Shown: in pieces, positions 8,382 to 17,344 of the stretch
How the letters are laid out: each line of letters starts with the position of its first letter
Numbering within the stretch: position 1 is the stretch's first letter
Origin: Pedobacter sp. W3I1
GTDB taxonomy: Bacteria > Bacteroidota > Bacteroidia > Sphingobacteriales > Sphingobacteriaceae
Reading direction: 5' to 3'
Length of the DNA: 64,000 nt
Assembly (NCBI RefSeq): GCF_030816015.1
Contig: NZ_JAUSXN010000001.1
Coordinates: 1,488,001-1,552,000 of the forward strand
Notes under the pieces: model-generated
Database searches by the model: none
The model's input: the letters and a program-made list of their open reading frames with translations, nothing else
Told to the model about the DNA's origin: nothing
Made by a program: the position numbers and the translations under genes

Positions 8382-9431
8382 TTATTGATATTGAATATAT
8401 ATTGGTTTTGGTGTAAGCTTTAATAGCTCTTCAGGAGTCATTAACCGCTTAGGGTCTTTCTTTAAATCATTCTTATAAAACAGCTTGAAGCCTGTAAACT
8501 GTACAGGTTCTCCCTGAATGAAATGGCGATAGGTTCCTTTTTTTAATTCAGGTTCGCCCCATCCATCCATATGTACCACCACCTGCACCTCAGGACGTAA
8601 TTTAATATTAGGCGAATTGGTTACCATTTTCTTCGTGAAACGGTGCAATACAAATACTTTTGGAGGCAAATTGTATTTTTTAACAATGTCTGCAAGGTAG
8701 CCTGTTACATAATTTACGTCGGCAGCATCGTAAGTGCCGATTTTTTTTCCTGGCAATGTTCCGTCTTTCATAGAAAATTCAGGATCAATACCTAAGTGAA
8801 CATATGGCAATTGCAAATACTTTTCGATATGTGGCAATTCAGCTTTAATAGTACTTAAAGCTACCTGAAGATCTAGGAATACAATAGTGTTTGGTTGCAT
8901 TTTAGCGATTTTCAAAACAGAATCGATCTGTTTATTGCCCATCCTGTTGATGTATTTTCCATCTTTTCCTGGTGTTCCACTTGCTACTGCGGCAATATAG
9001 TGTAATCCTGGTTGTACTGGGGTAGAAGGATCAGCCTTTTGCCAATGTTTAACTTCAGCATTTAGGCGCTGCCACATTTCTTTAGGCGCATATTCGCCAA
9101 GCGCACCCATTTTTTTCGAATGCAGGTTTCCATAATAAACAACTATGCGTTTAAAAGGTAAGATAGCGCCTGCTAAAGGATATGGTTGTTTTTTTACCGG
9201 CCATCTTCCGGTAGTATCTCCGTTTGCCAGTTTTTTTACCAACGAATCGTAAAGCTTTGGATCAACGGGTTTCATTACGTTAACTGTTGAGTCCGTTTTC
9301 TTTTTGGTCGAATCAGAAGAAAAGATTTTACCGATACCGCTACTACTCTTGCCGTCTGAATTACAGTTGGCAAATAAGCTGATTGCGGCAAAACCAAGTA
9401 TTAGTGTGCCTGCTAATTGAGGAAATTTCAT
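8382..9431 (-). CDS. Lipoprotein of unknown function
   Basis: The N-terminus is a lipoprotein signal with Cys23 in LFANC, then a Ser, Asp and Lys-rich linker to about residue 55. The remaining 290 residues form a soluble domain with repeated beta-strand then helix pattern (RIVVYYGN, LHYIAAVASG, TIVFLDLQV, YVHLGIDPEF, KVFVLHRFT, VQVVVHMDG), suggesting a TIM-barrel-like or glycosidase-like fold. I do not recognise the family and assign no activity. It is expected at a membrane face of the envelope. Confidence 0.7.
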   Translation of the reverse strand: MKFPQLAGTLILGFAAISLFANCNSDGKSSSGIGKIFSSDSTKKKTDSTVNVMKPVDPKLYDSLVKKLANGDTTGRWPVKKQPYPLAGAILPFKRIVVYYGNLHSKKMGALGEYAPKEMWQRLNAEVKHWQKADPSTPVQPGLHYIAAVASGTPGKDGKYINRMGNKQIDSVLKIAKMQPNTIVFLDLQVALSTIKAELPHIEKYLQLPYVHLGIDPEFSMKDGTLPGKKIGTYDAADVNYVTGYLADIVKKYNLPPKVFVLHRFTKKMVTNSPNIKLRPEVQVVVHMDGWGEPELKKGTYRHFIQGEPVQFTGFKLFYKNDLKKDPKRLMTPEELLKLTPKPIYIQYQ

Positions 9432-9527
9432 AGATATTATATAGATAATTAAAGTTTAGACAGTTTCCGAATCTGTTTGATGAAAGTAGGTTGGAAATCT
9501 GGTAGTTTAAAATAAAGTAATCAACAT

Positions 9528-10409
9528 TTACACATTGCAGAATTTGCCAAAAACACCCAATGGTAATTTAATGCCCGATGTAGCCTGTAGAAAGAGTTCT
9601 CCAGTTTCGAGGTTTTTAACAGATGGGAATGAGGTACGGATTAAATTTTCTACAATTACTGACGAAAAACCTAATGAGTAGGTATTTAGGATTAAGAAAT
9701 GTTCTTTTTCATCCAGCAGCTGTACTACATCCTGCATCATTTCCTGGATATGATCTTCGAGTTTCCACTTTTCGCCATTAGGGCCGTGGCCATAAGCAGG
9801 GGGATCTAAAATAATTCCATTGTATTTTTTGCCTCTTTTTAATTCTTTTTTTACAAATTTTAAGGCATCTTCTACCATCCAACGGGTGTCTTTCAAACCT
9901 GAAAGTTCCTGGTTTTCATTTGCCCAGGTAACTACCTGTTTAATTGAATCAACGTGGGTAGTTTCGGCACCTGCTGCATTGGCAATTAGCGATGCGGCGC
10001 CCGTATAGGCGAAAAGATTTAAAACTTTAGGCTGTGGCGTTTTAAATTTTTTAATCGATGAAGAGATAAAATCCCAGTTTACAGCCTGCTCAGGGAATAC
10101 ACCTACATGTTTAAAAGAGGTTAAGCCTAAACGGAGTTTAATACCCACCTCGTTGTTTTTATATTCTACATGCCAGCGGTCTGGAATGGAAAGATTTTTC
10201 TTTACCCATTCGCCAGAAGTAGCCGAACGGCCCCTGAAAGTAATGTTGGCCGTTTTTTTCCAATCTTGTTCTGAGTATGTTTTTTTCCATACCGCCTGAG
10301 GTTCAGGACGGATAAGGGTTACATTTCCAAAACGTTCTAATTTTTCAAAATCCCCGCAATCTATCAGTTCATAATCTTTCCAGTGGGTTGGGGCAAGTAA
10401 TTGTATCAT
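9528..10409 (-). CDS. Class I SAM-dependent rRNA methyltransferase-like protein
   Basis: 293 residues. The SAM-binding motif LNLFAYTGAASL and the catalytic-type motif ILDPPAYGHG match the 23S rRNA cytosine/guanine methyltransferase family (RlmI/RlmK relatives). It lacks an obvious PUA domain at the N-terminus, so the exact target base is unknown. It ends 118 bases from the start of the lipoprotein gene on the same strand; the PIN toxin gene stop lies 4 bases upstream of its start codon, so these three genes may be read together. Confidence 0.8.
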   Translation of the reverse strand: MIQLLAPTHWKDYELIDCGDFEKLERFGNVTLIRPEPQAVWKKTYSEQDWKKTANITFRGRSATSGEWVKKNLSIPDRWHVEYKNNEVGIKLRLGLTSFKHVGVFPEQAVNWDFISSSIKKFKTPQPKVLNLFAYTGAASLIANAAGAETTHVDSIKQVVTWANENQELSGLKDTRWMVEDALKFVKKELKRGKKYNGIILDPPAYGHGPNGEKWKLEDHIQEMMQDVVQLLDEKEHFLILNTYSLGFSSVIVENLIRTSFPSVKNLETGELFLQATSGIKLPLGVFGKFCNV

Positions 10410-10413
10410 GTAT

Positions 10414-10797
10414 TTAAAATAACTTTAAATTTGGATAACTTTTGATATATTGATCATCAGTTATCAGGGTTAAACCATTTGCTAGCGCCTGTGCTATAAT
10501 AAGTCTATCAAATGGATCCTTATGTATTAATGGTAATGTAGAATAAGTAGTAAAGTCATCTTTAGAAGGCTGAAGAATTTTTACTCGGTACTTATCAAGT
10601 AATTCATAAATTGAGTTAATATCGTCTTTTAACTTTAGCTTTCCGATATTAGTCTTTATTGTAATTTCCCAAATGCTTATAATGCTTATATATTTTTCTG
10701 TTACAGGATTGTTTATGATCTCTATAATCTTTTTGGAAATTGAGTTATCTCCATTAATAAAAAATAGGAATATGTGTGTATCCAGCAAAAAACGCAT
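10414..10797 (-). CDS. PIN-domain toxin (VapC-like)
   Basis: A 127-residue PIN-domain ribonuclease expected to cleave RNA when not bound by its antitoxin. The acidic residues of the site are visible: D6 in FLLDTHIF, the Glu of SIWEITIK, the first Asp of HKDPFDRLIIAQA and the Asp pair in LITDDQYI. Its first base is shared with the last base of the stop of the small gene upstream, which supports translational coupling of an antitoxin-toxin pair. Confidence 0.87.
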   Translation of the reverse strand: MRFLLDTHIFLFFINGDNSISKKIIEIINNPVTEKYISIISIWEITIKTNIGKLKLKDDINSIYELLDKYRVKILQPSKDDFTTYSTLPLIHKDPFDRLIIAQALANGLTLITDDQYIKSYPNLKLF

Positions 10798-11048
10798 TAC
10801 ATATAATCCTTGAGATCATCTAATGGTTCGTTAAAATCATCAGAAATATAAAGAATTGTGCCTTTGGCAGCGCCATATAAACTTTTTGGCTCTTCAACAA
10901 CATTTATTTTTTCACTTTCAGATTTAGGGAAACTCTTCGAATGTTTAGCTTTTAAAAAATCAATAAAATCTTCTACCTCGTTTACCATGCTTTCTGGTAA
11001 GGTTTCCAACTTATGAATGATATTTTTTGTAGCTGTAGTCATATACAA
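10797..11048 (-). CDS. DUF2281-type antitoxin
   Basis: An 83-residue acidic protein, partner of the PIN toxin. The N-terminal helix LETLPESMVNEVEDFIDFLKA is typical of DUF2281, a family often paired with PIN toxins; the rest is linker-like and would wrap the toxin. The gene precedes and overlaps the toxin by one base. The start shown is MYMTTATK; the ATG two codons on is equally possible. Confidence 0.75.
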   Translation of the reverse strand: MYMTTATKNIIHKLETLPESMVNEVEDFIDFLKAKHSKSFPKSESEKINVVEEPKSLYGAAKGTILYISDDFNEPLDDLKDYM

Positions 11049-11062
11049 ATATAATAATTTTC

Positions 11063-11815
11063 TTAAAACTTATCTTTTGCAGCTTTCATAAAGCGGCTGG
11101 CAAATACGAAATCGTTTAATTCTTTAATATCGGTATGTGCAATTTCTTTATTACTACCTTCCCAGAATTTCTTCCCTTCGTGTAAGAACAAAATATAATC
11201 ACCAATGCCCATTACTGAGTTCATATCGTGCGTTACCACAATGGTTGTGGTTTTGTACTCTTCAGTAATTTCCTGAATCAGTTCATCAATTACGATCGAA
11301 GTTTTAGGGTCTAAACCCGAGTTAGGCTCATCGCAGAACAAATATTTCGGGTTCATCGAAATGGCACGCGCAATACCCACGCGTTTTTTCATTCCACCCG
11401 ATAATTCTGCCGGGAATAATTTGTTTTTACCGGCAAGGTTTACCCGTTCTAAACAAAAATCAACTCTTTCAAGCTTTTCTTTTCTGCTTTGATCGGTAAA
11501 CATGTTTAAAGGAAACATAATGTTTTCTTCAACAGTCATACTATCGAACAGGGCAGAGCCTTGAAATAACATGCCGATTTCTTTACGCACCTCAATACGC
11601 TGCTCATAGGTCATAGGCGTAAAATCGCGCCCATCGTACAATACCGAGCCCGAATCTGGCTGATGCAAACCTACCATGCACTTCAGTAAAGTTGTTTTTC
11701 CTGATCCGGAACCACCGATAATTAAATTGGTTACACCTTCTTCAAACTTTCCGGAAATACCTTGTAATACATCATTTCCCGAGAACGATTTATAAATATC
11801 TTTAATTTCGATCAT
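11063..11815 (-). CDS. mlaF: MlaF-like ABC transporter ATP-binding protein
   Basis: ATPase of an Mla/MCE-type lipid transporter. Walker A is IIGGSGSGKTTL, the signature is LSGGMKKRVGIARA, and Walker B is YLFCDEPNSGLD, followed by VVTHDMNS. I choose the ATG at 11815 (MIEIKDIY), because it overlaps the permease stop as TAATG; the longer frame to 11848 would run back into the permease gene. The protein is then 250 residues, normal for the family. No MCE-domain (mlaD) gene follows; a toxin-antitoxin pair does. Confidence 0.88.
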   Translation of the reverse strand: MIEIKDIYKSFSGNDVLQGISGKFEEGVTNLIIGGSGSGKTTLLKCMVGLHQPDSGSVLYDGRDFTPMTYEQRIEVRKEIGMLFQGSALFDSMTVEENIMFPLNMFTDQSRKEKLERVDFCLERVNLAGKNKLFPAELSGGMKKRVGIARAISMNPKYLFCDEPNSGLDPKTSIVIDELIQEITEEYKTTTIVVTHDMNSVMGIGDYILFLHEGKKFWEGSNKEIAHTDIKELNDFVFASRFMKAAKDKF

Positions 11816-12549
11816 TACAATAAAAGTTGAGTAACTAAATAATCGCAAACAAGAATAGAGATACAGCTAATTACAACTGCTCTGGTACTGGCCTGCGAAA
11901 CTTCTAAAGCACCACCACGAACATAAAAACCTTCGTATGCCGGAACTGAAGTAATGATGAATCCAAATACAAAAGCCTTTACCAGTGCAACTACGATGGT
12001 ATAAGGATTAAAATCAGTTGTAATACCTTGCATATATTCTGCAGGAGTAACGGCGCCAGAGATTGAACCGCCAATGTATCCACCAGTAATACTTAAGAAC
12101 ATAGAAATGATCACCAACATGGGTACCATGGTTATGCCCGAAATAATTTTAGGGAGGATGAGGTATCCGGGTGCATTTATCCCCATAATTTCTAAAGCGT
12201 CAATCTGTTCCGTAACACGCATCGAACCAATTTCTGATGAAATGGCCGATCCGATTTTTCCGGCCAGTACAATCGCACTAATAGTTGGGCTTAACTCTAG
12301 TATACTCGAGTCGCGGTTTACAGAACCGATAATTGTTTTTGGAATAAAATCACTAACCAACTGGAAAGCAATTTGTAAAGTCATTACCGCACCGATAAAA
12401 GTAGAGATAATAGCAATTAAACCTAAAGAGCCTACACCAACATAATCCATTTGTTTGGCGATTTCTTTCAGGTAAATTTTCAGTTTTTCCGGCCTTCTGA
12501 ATACAGACTTGAGTAGCAGGATGTATCTGCCGAAATTGGTAAAATTCAT
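11815..12549 (-). CDS. mlaE: MlaE-like ABC transporter permease
   Basis: 244-residue inner-membrane permease of the MlaE family, with about five hydrophobic segments and the typical stretch MRVTEQIDALEIMGINAPGYLILPK. It would move phospholipids together with the adjacent ATPase and an MCE protein encoded elsewhere. The stop TAA shares one base with the ATPase start codon. The gene starts a two-gene unit divergent from the SDR gene. Confidence 0.88.
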   Translation of the reverse strand: MNFTNFGRYILLLKSVFRRPEKLKIYLKEIAKQMDYVGVGSLGLIAIISTFIGAVMTLQIAFQLVSDFIPKTIIGSVNRDSSILELSPTISAIVLAGKIGSAISSEIGSMRVTEQIDALEIMGINAPGYLILPKIISGITMVPMLVIISMFLSITGGYIGGSISGAVTPAEYMQGITTDFNPYTIVVALVKAFVFGFIITSVPAYEGFYVRGGALEVSQASTRAVVISCISILVCDYLVTQLLL

Positions 12550-12696
12550 TCCGTATGTATTTGCTTAATTTAAATGATCGTTCTATACTACTACAAAGAA
12601 ACAATAAAAAAGTTGGAGCGCTTTGCTAATTGCAAAAATATTCGTGGTTTTGAATATAAATATGGTTTTTTGTTAACAAAAATTAAACCATAAATA

Positions 12697-13386
12697 ATGA
12701 AAGCTGTAATAACCGGAGCAACTAAAGGAATTGGTAGAGCTATTGCGATTAAATTTGCCCAAAATGGATACGATTTAATTTTGGTAGCAAGAGGTTTAGA
12801 TGAACTAGAAAAGTTTCAACGAGAATTAACCCCTTATGGGAATGCTGTTTTTACCCAGGTAGCTGATTGTTCGGTTAAAGAAGAAGTGTATGCTTTTTTA
12901 AATTCGACAGCTATAAATCTTGATCATGTAGATGTTTTAGTAAACAATATAGGAATCTTTTTACCTGGCAGTATGCTCGATGAGGACGACGAAACCTTCG
13001 AAAAGCAGCAGCATTTAAATACGAATGCCAGTTATTACATCAGTAAGTTTTTCGGAAAAAAAATGCGCTCAGCAAAGCGAGGCCATATATTCAACATCTG
13101 CTCGGTGGCCAGTAAAGCACCTGTAAAAAATGGAGGTAGTTATAGTGTAACAAAAGCAGCGATGTTAAGTCTAAATCATGTATTGCGGCAAGAGTTAGCC
13201 CCTCACAATGTTAAAGTAACTGCATTTTTGCCAGGCTCTACCAAAACTTCATCATGGGAAGGCACAACAATTCCGGATGAAAAATTTGTACAGCCTGATG
13301 ATATTGCAGAAACTTTGTTTACCATTTTAAACTTAAGTAAAGGGGTAAATGTAGATGAGGTTTTGATTACTCCGCTTGATTTTTAA
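12697..13386 (+). CDS. Short-chain dehydrogenase/reductase
   Basis: 229-residue NAD(P)-dependent oxidoreductase of the SDR superfamily. It has the nucleotide motif TGATKGIG at residues 7-14, VNNIGIF, the catalytic Ser region NICSVAS and the active-site YSVTK. The substrate is not predictable. Its stop is followed after 7 bases by the likely start of the PspC gene. Confidence 0.88.
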   Translation: MKAVITGATKGIGRAIAIKFAQNGYDLILVARGLDELEKFQRELTPYGNAVFTQVADCSVKEEVYAFLNSTAINLDHVDVLVNNIGIFLPGSMLDEDDETFEKQQHLNTNASYYISKFFGKKMRSAKRGHIFNICSVASKAPVKNGGSYSVTKAAMLSLNHVLRQELAPHNVKVTAFLPGSTKTSSWEGTTIPDEKFVQPDDIAETLFTILNLSKGVNVDEVLITPLDF

Positions 13387-13393
13387 ACACAAA

Positions 13394-14101
13394 ATGAACA
13401 ATGTTATGGAAAAGAAGCTTTTTAGAAACGAACACGATAAGATGATTGCCGGTGTAGCTTCGGGACTTGCAGATTACATGCAGGTTGAGGTTACCATAAT
13501 CAGATTATTGTTTGCATTATCGGCTATATTTATGGCTGGGGGTGGCTTAGTTGCCTATATTATAATGTGGATTATTGTTCCGGTGAACAACGATCCGGTA
13601 GCAAGATTTTCAAAATTTAATGATTACTTTGGTCATAAAAACCCAAATGCACAACCATTTGGAACGGCCGATCCTTTTGCCGGACCTACAAATCAGGGAA
13701 ATCAGAATTGGACACAACCTGTAGACGGTACACAGAAAACACCTTTCGAAACACAACCCAATTTCGACAAATTCAATAAATCTAATGATACTGGCCGCAC
13801 GATAGGTGGATTAGTGTTGTTAGTGATAGGATGTTTTTTCCTGATGCGCGAGATGGATTTTATACCCGATTGGTTTAGTATCCGCAATTTATTCAGGTAC
13901 ATGTGGCCATTGATATTTATTGCTTTAGGTGTAAGTATTATAGCCAAATCAAAAAGAAAGAACGACTGGGCTGCTTTTCAGAACCAACAGGAGGCCGAGC
14001 AACAAAAAACAGCCGATTTTTCTGAAACCATTGTAGAAAATGAGCCTACAACACCAACTAACAAAGATGATCATTCAACATCCGCTAACCCTCAAGTATA
14101 A
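13394..14101 (+). CDS. PspC-domain envelope-stress membrane protein
   Basis: The PspC domain is at the N-terminus (LFRNEHDKMIAGVASGLADYM, then VTIIRLLFALSAIFMAGG and AYIIMWIIVP). After a Gln, Asn and Pro-rich stretch two more membrane segments follow (TIGGLVLLVIGCFFLMREM and WPLIFIALGVSIIAKS). The ATG at 13394 is preferred to an upstream TTG at 13376 that lies inside the SDR gene; ATG 13406 is possible as well. It is paired with the LiaF-like gene 5 bases downstream, a common PspC plus LiaF cell-envelope stress arrangement. Confidence 0.82.
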   Translation: MNNVMEKKLFRNEHDKMIAGVASGLADYMQVEVTIIRLLFALSAIFMAGGGLVAYIIMWIIVPVNNDPVARFSKFNDYFGHKNPNAQPFGTADPFAGPTNQGNQNWTQPVDGTQKTPFETQPNFDKFNKSNDTGRTIGGLVLLVIGCFFLMREMDFIPDWFSIRNLFRYMWPLIFIALGVSIIAKSKRKNDWAAFQNQQEAEQQKTADFSETIVENEPTTPTNKDDHSTSANPQV

Positions 14102-14106
14102 ATAAG

Positions 14107-15078
14107 ATGAAATTAGATAGATTAATTTGGGGTATTATCCTGCTTTTTATTGGCGGTGTACTTCTACTCGAAAACTTTGGCGTAATCAATTTTTATTGGC
14201 GCAACGTTTGGAGCTTTTGGCCAGTATTCTTAATCATAGCAGGTTTAAATATCCTGTTTAATAAAAACAATTCGCAAACAGGCAGTATTATTTCTATTGG
14301 TGTTTTGGTTGTGGCCTTATCGTTCCTTTTTTACAAAGGACAGCAGGTGCCAGAGCGTGGTAACTGGTGGGGCCACCAGTTCAAAAAAGATATAGATGTG
14401 GATATCGATCATAACGATGGCGAAAATGATGATAACGACACTTCGTATAATCACTTAAGTTTATCGGAGCCATTTGTAGCTGCAGATAATGCAAAAAAAA
14501 CGGTGCTAAATATTTCCGGAGGTGGCATTTCATTTAATCTTGATGGTGAAACAGCTGAGTTGATCAATGCCGACGTAAAGAAAAGACATGGTAACTTCTC
14601 TTTAAAGAAATTGCTTACCGATAGTGCTACTGTACTTACTTTCCAAATGGACGATAAAAAGAGCAAATGGAATTTTGGTGATGGCGGCAACGATGTTAAC
14701 TTTAAATTGAATAAAGAAGCCAACTGGGATATTTTAATGAAACTTGGCGCTGGTGAAGCAAACTTTGATTTTGCTAATTACAAAGTGCGTACCTTCCGTT
14801 TTGATGGCGGAGCAGCAGCTTTAGATATTAAATTCGGAGATTTATTGCCAATAACCGATGTAATTGTGAAATCTGGCGTGGCCGATGTTAAAATTAAGGT
14901 ACCTACCAACTCAGGTTGCCGAATTAAAACTAAAACAGGCTTGTCTGCTAAAGATTTCGATGGTTTTGAAAAGTTGAGCGATGGTGTTTATGAAACTTCA
15001 AACTATAAAACCTCAACTAAAAAAATCTTTATCAATTTAGACGGCGGATTGAGTAACTTTGAGGTAAGCAGATACTAA
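14107..15078 (+). CDS. LiaF-like membrane protein
   Basis: 323 residues. The N-terminus has a LiaI/LiaF-type membrane block (LIWGIILLFIGGVLLLENFGVINFYW..., WPVFLIIAGLNILF, then IGVLVVALSFLFY). An acidic linker of Asp and Asn follows at about 95-125, then a beta-rich toastrack-like C-terminal domain from about 135 with FEVSRY at the end. In Firmicutes LiaF modulates a cell-wall stress two-component system; no such kinase is next to it here, so the role is inferred from the family and the PspC partner. Confidence 0.75.
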   Translation: MKLDRLIWGIILLFIGGVLLLENFGVINFYWRNVWSFWPVFLIIAGLNILFNKNNSQTGSIISIGVLVVALSFLFYKGQQVPERGNWWGHQFKKDIDVDIDHNDGENDDNDTSYNHLSLSEPFVAADNAKKTVLNISGGGISFNLDGETAELINADVKKRHGNFSLKKLLTDSATVLTFQMDDKKSKWNFGDGGNDVNFKLNKEANWDILMKLGAGEANFDFANYKVRTFRFDGGAAALDIKFGDLLPITDVIVKSGVADVKIKVPTNSGCRIKTKTGLSAKDFDGFEKLSDGVYETSNYKTSTKKIFINLDGGLSNFEVSRY

Positions 15079-15288
15079 AAAGGTTGAAGGTTTGAGGGTG
15101 GAAGGTTTAAGGCTAAAGCTTCATTAACGGAGTCTTTATAAAATGCTGATCTTACAATCCTAAAATCTCATAATCCTGATCCAACCCAATGAATTCTGAT
15201 ATAAAGGTGGAAGGTTTTAAGGTGGAGGGTGTAAGGCTTTAGTCGGTCTAACTTTTATAAAACGCTGATCTTGAAATCTTATAATCCA
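15079..15288. repeat. GGTTGAAGG-type and CTGATCTTAC-type intergenic repeats
   Basis: Two purine-rich tracts (15080-15115 and 15205-15237) alternate with two related segments of the form TATAAAAYGCTGATCTT followed by AATCC-rich sequence (15136 and 15255). The second segment runs into the start codon of the next gene. The same purine-rich motif occurs after other genes at 26582, 27742, 35690 and 40609. Confidence 0.6.
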
Positions 15289-15903
15289 ATGAATCCTGAT
15301 AAAGAATATATAGTGGTTATTAATGGTAAGCCACAAGGGCCGTATAGTTTAACCGAACTGAAAGATCTAAACATCAGTGCGAATACTTTTATACGTAAGC
15401 CCGGAATGGATGATTATAAAGAAGCTCACGCAATTCCCGAATTGCGTGAGCTTCTGGGTTTTAGCTATCAAAAAACTGCACCTCAATATTTTGCTGCTTT
15501 CGATCAAAGGCTGTTGGCATCGGTAATTGATCATTTTATTATTTTTGGAATATATAGCATTATCATTTTAACGAGCTATATTTTTATCGAAGGAAAAGAT
15601 CAGCGGATTATGGCTTTTCTAATCCCATTCCCATCCATATTTATTATTAAACTCATTTACGGCAGCATTGCCGAAGCATCGGCCAGCCAAGCCACTATAG
15701 GTAAAAAACTACTTAATATTAAAGTAACAGATTTAGAAGGTAGCCGGGTTTCTTTCGGTATTTCTTTGGTGAGAAATTTTTCTAAAATCTTATCCGTAAT
15801 TCCTGTTTTCTTTGGTTATTTGTACAGCTTCCTTAACAAGAAAAACCAGTGCTGGCACGATATTGCTGCCAATACGCTGGTGATAAAAGACAGGTTGATT
15901 TAA
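15289..15903 (+). CDS. GYF_2 plus RDD-domain membrane protein
   Basis: 204 residues. An N-terminal GYF_2-like domain (EYIVVINGKPQGPYSLTEL) is followed by an RDD membrane domain from about residue 70 (FAAFDQRLLASVIDHFIIFG, then ATIGKKLLNIKV and CWHDIAANTLVI). RDD proteins are poorly understood integral membrane proteins. The ATG at 15289 gives MNPDKEY; the TTG at 15271 lies within the upstream repeat and is unlikely. Confidence 0.8.
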   Translation: MNPDKEYIVVINGKPQGPYSLTELKDLNISANTFIRKPGMDDYKEAHAIPELRELLGFSYQKTAPQYFAAFDQRLLASVIDHFIIFGIYSIIILTSYIFIEGKDQRIMAFLIPFPSIFIIKLIYGSIAEASASQATIGKKLLNIKVTDLEGSRVSFGISLVRNFSKILSVIPVFFGYLYSFLNKKNQCWHDIAANTLVIKDRLI

Positions 15904-15905
15904 TT

Positions 15906-16023
15906 AGAAAAGTCAAGCTGCTGCAGCTATTTTCGTTATCCGGGCTGTTCGCTATATCTTTGGCTGGCCTTCGACTACACTCAGGCTGACAGCCAAAGGA
16001 TGCCGCTTCCATCCCGTTTATTA
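15906..16023 (-). repeat. R2 dispersed repeat, copy B (inverted)
   Basis: Read on the minus strand it starts TAAACGGGAT, passes GGAAGCGG and ends near GACTTTTC. Its centre is a hairpin, TTTGGCTGTCAGCCTGAG facing TCGAAGGCCAGCCAAA, whose tip resembles the CTGAGYGTAGTCGAAG single arms found elsewhere. A second, plus-oriented R2-like half follows from 16070. Confidence 0.5.
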
Positions 16024-16069
16024 AACCCGGGCCGGTGCAATGATGCCAAACCCACCAACCGCTAAAAAA

Positions 16070-16110
16070 TAAACCTGATTGAGGCGAACACGGAGTGCAA
16101 CGGAGTAAAG
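16070..16110 (+). repeat. 5' part of an R2-like repeat interrupted by IS110
   Basis: The segment starts TAAACCTGAT and ends GGAGTAAAG, where the IS element begins. The matching 3' part with AGCAGGACT and GCTGCTTTTC lies beyond the element at 17524-17567. Joined, they give a plausible R2 copy. This is an inference from similarity to intact copies such as 35850-35944. Confidence 0.5.
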
Positions 16111-16223
16111 CGTAAAGGTACTGTCTTTAAAAGCAAATAAAAGTTGATAAAAATTTAGCTTCTGAGAAGCATTAACTTAAATGCCTTCCATTTGTAAAAC
16201 AGCACAATAACTTTACCTTTGTT

Positions 16224-17300
16224 TTAGTGAAAACTTCCATCTGGAATTTTATCATGTGTAGCTCTGGATTTTTCTGGAGCTATTATTTTTTCTAAATAAT
16301 TGAATTGAGGATTGTATCTCTGCTCATTTTTCCAAAGATGGTACATCATTACCAATAGTTTCTTTTGCACGGCAACATAGCCCTTCATTTTAAATCCTGT
16401 TCGCTCAACAACTCTTTCATAAAGACTTTTAAATTGCGGCTGGTCATCCCTTACCGCACAAAATGCTGGCATAAACAGAATTCTTCTGATCCGGGAATTC
16501 CCCTTTTTTGATATTTTTGTTTTTCCTATATGTTTGCCCGATTGGTTTTCTATCACATCGTAACCTGAGTATTTTACCAAGGATGCCGAATTTTTAAACA
16601 ATGTAAAGCCATTAGTTTCAGCTACGATTACGCAAAAAGATAACAGGTTAATTCCTTTTATTGCCGTAATGTTTTCATAGTGAAGATTTAAGACCTTGTC
16701 TGTTTTAACAAGCTTTCCCATTGCCTTTTCCATTTCTGCTACTTGTTGCTCAAGCAGTTTTATCGTTTTGTTCAGCTGCTTTATAACTTCCCTGCTTTGG
16801 AACTGGGCATGGGTCAGTGCCTCAAGCTGGTTACCGATAACATTGATGGTCTCTTTTAGGTTTTGATGCTGACGGGTATAGTGTCTGAGTTCATACAATT
16901 TCTCACTTCCTGGTGTCCAAGGTTCCAGGTTCTTTTCTGCACCAATCTTAGCAAGGCCGCGGGCATCTATACTGTCATTTTTAGAGTTTGCTCCGTCTGC
17001 CTGTAAGTACTTCTTAGCTTTGTTTGGCAATAAAATACTTAACACTAAGCCTTTGGAATGCAGAAACCATGCAAGTTGTTCATGGTACACGCCAGTGGCT
17101 TCCATTACGATGCGCAGGGGCAGCTCTTCTTTCTGGTGCTGTTTGATCCATGCCAAAAACTCTTTAAAACCGCCAGGGCTGTTAGATAACTTACGGCTGG
17201 ATTTTACAGTTACTTTCTGGCTACTGTCTATGACCGACAAACAGCAATGAAAATCTTTTTTTGATACATCAATTCCGATGGAATACTTTAAGTTCATCAT
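16224..17300 (-). CDS. IS110-family transposase (DEDD plus Tnp20)
   Basis: 358-residue recombinase. The N-terminal RuvC-like DEDD domain shows YSIGIDVSKKDFH, IVMEATGVYHEQL and KNDSIDARGLAK. A coiled region lies around residues 170-200, and the C-terminal Tnp20 domain has ITAIKGINLLS, SGYDVIENQSGKHIGKT with the probable catalytic Ser, and KGNSRIRRIL. All expected parts are present, so the gene may be active. IS110 enzymes are guided by an RNA from the element's noncoding end. Confidence 0.95.
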   Translation of the reverse strand: MMNLKYSIGIDVSKKDFHCCLSVIDSSQKVTVKSSRKLSNSPGGFKEFLAWIKQHQKEELPLRIVMEATGVYHEQLAWFLHSKGLVLSILLPNKAKKYLQADGANSKNDSIDARGLAKIGAEKNLEPWTPGSEKLYELRHYTRQHQNLKETINVIGNQLEALTHAQFQSREVIKQLNKTIKLLEQQVAEMEKAMGKLVKTDKVLNLHYENITAIKGINLLSFCVIVAETNGFTLFKNSASLVKYSGYDVIENQSGKHIGKTKISKKGNSRIRRILFMPAFCAVRDDQPQFKSLYERVVERTGFKMKGYVAVQKKLLVMMYHLWKNEQRYNPQFNYLEKIIAPEKSRATHDKIPDGSFH

Positions 17301-17344
17301 ACCTTTATTATTTAGATAGAATAATCAATAATCTCTCTTAGTTT

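Noticed and set aside
15079..15288. Possible CRISPR-like array in repeated DNA
   Set aside because: Repeats are uneven, without constant spacer length, and no cas gene is near.
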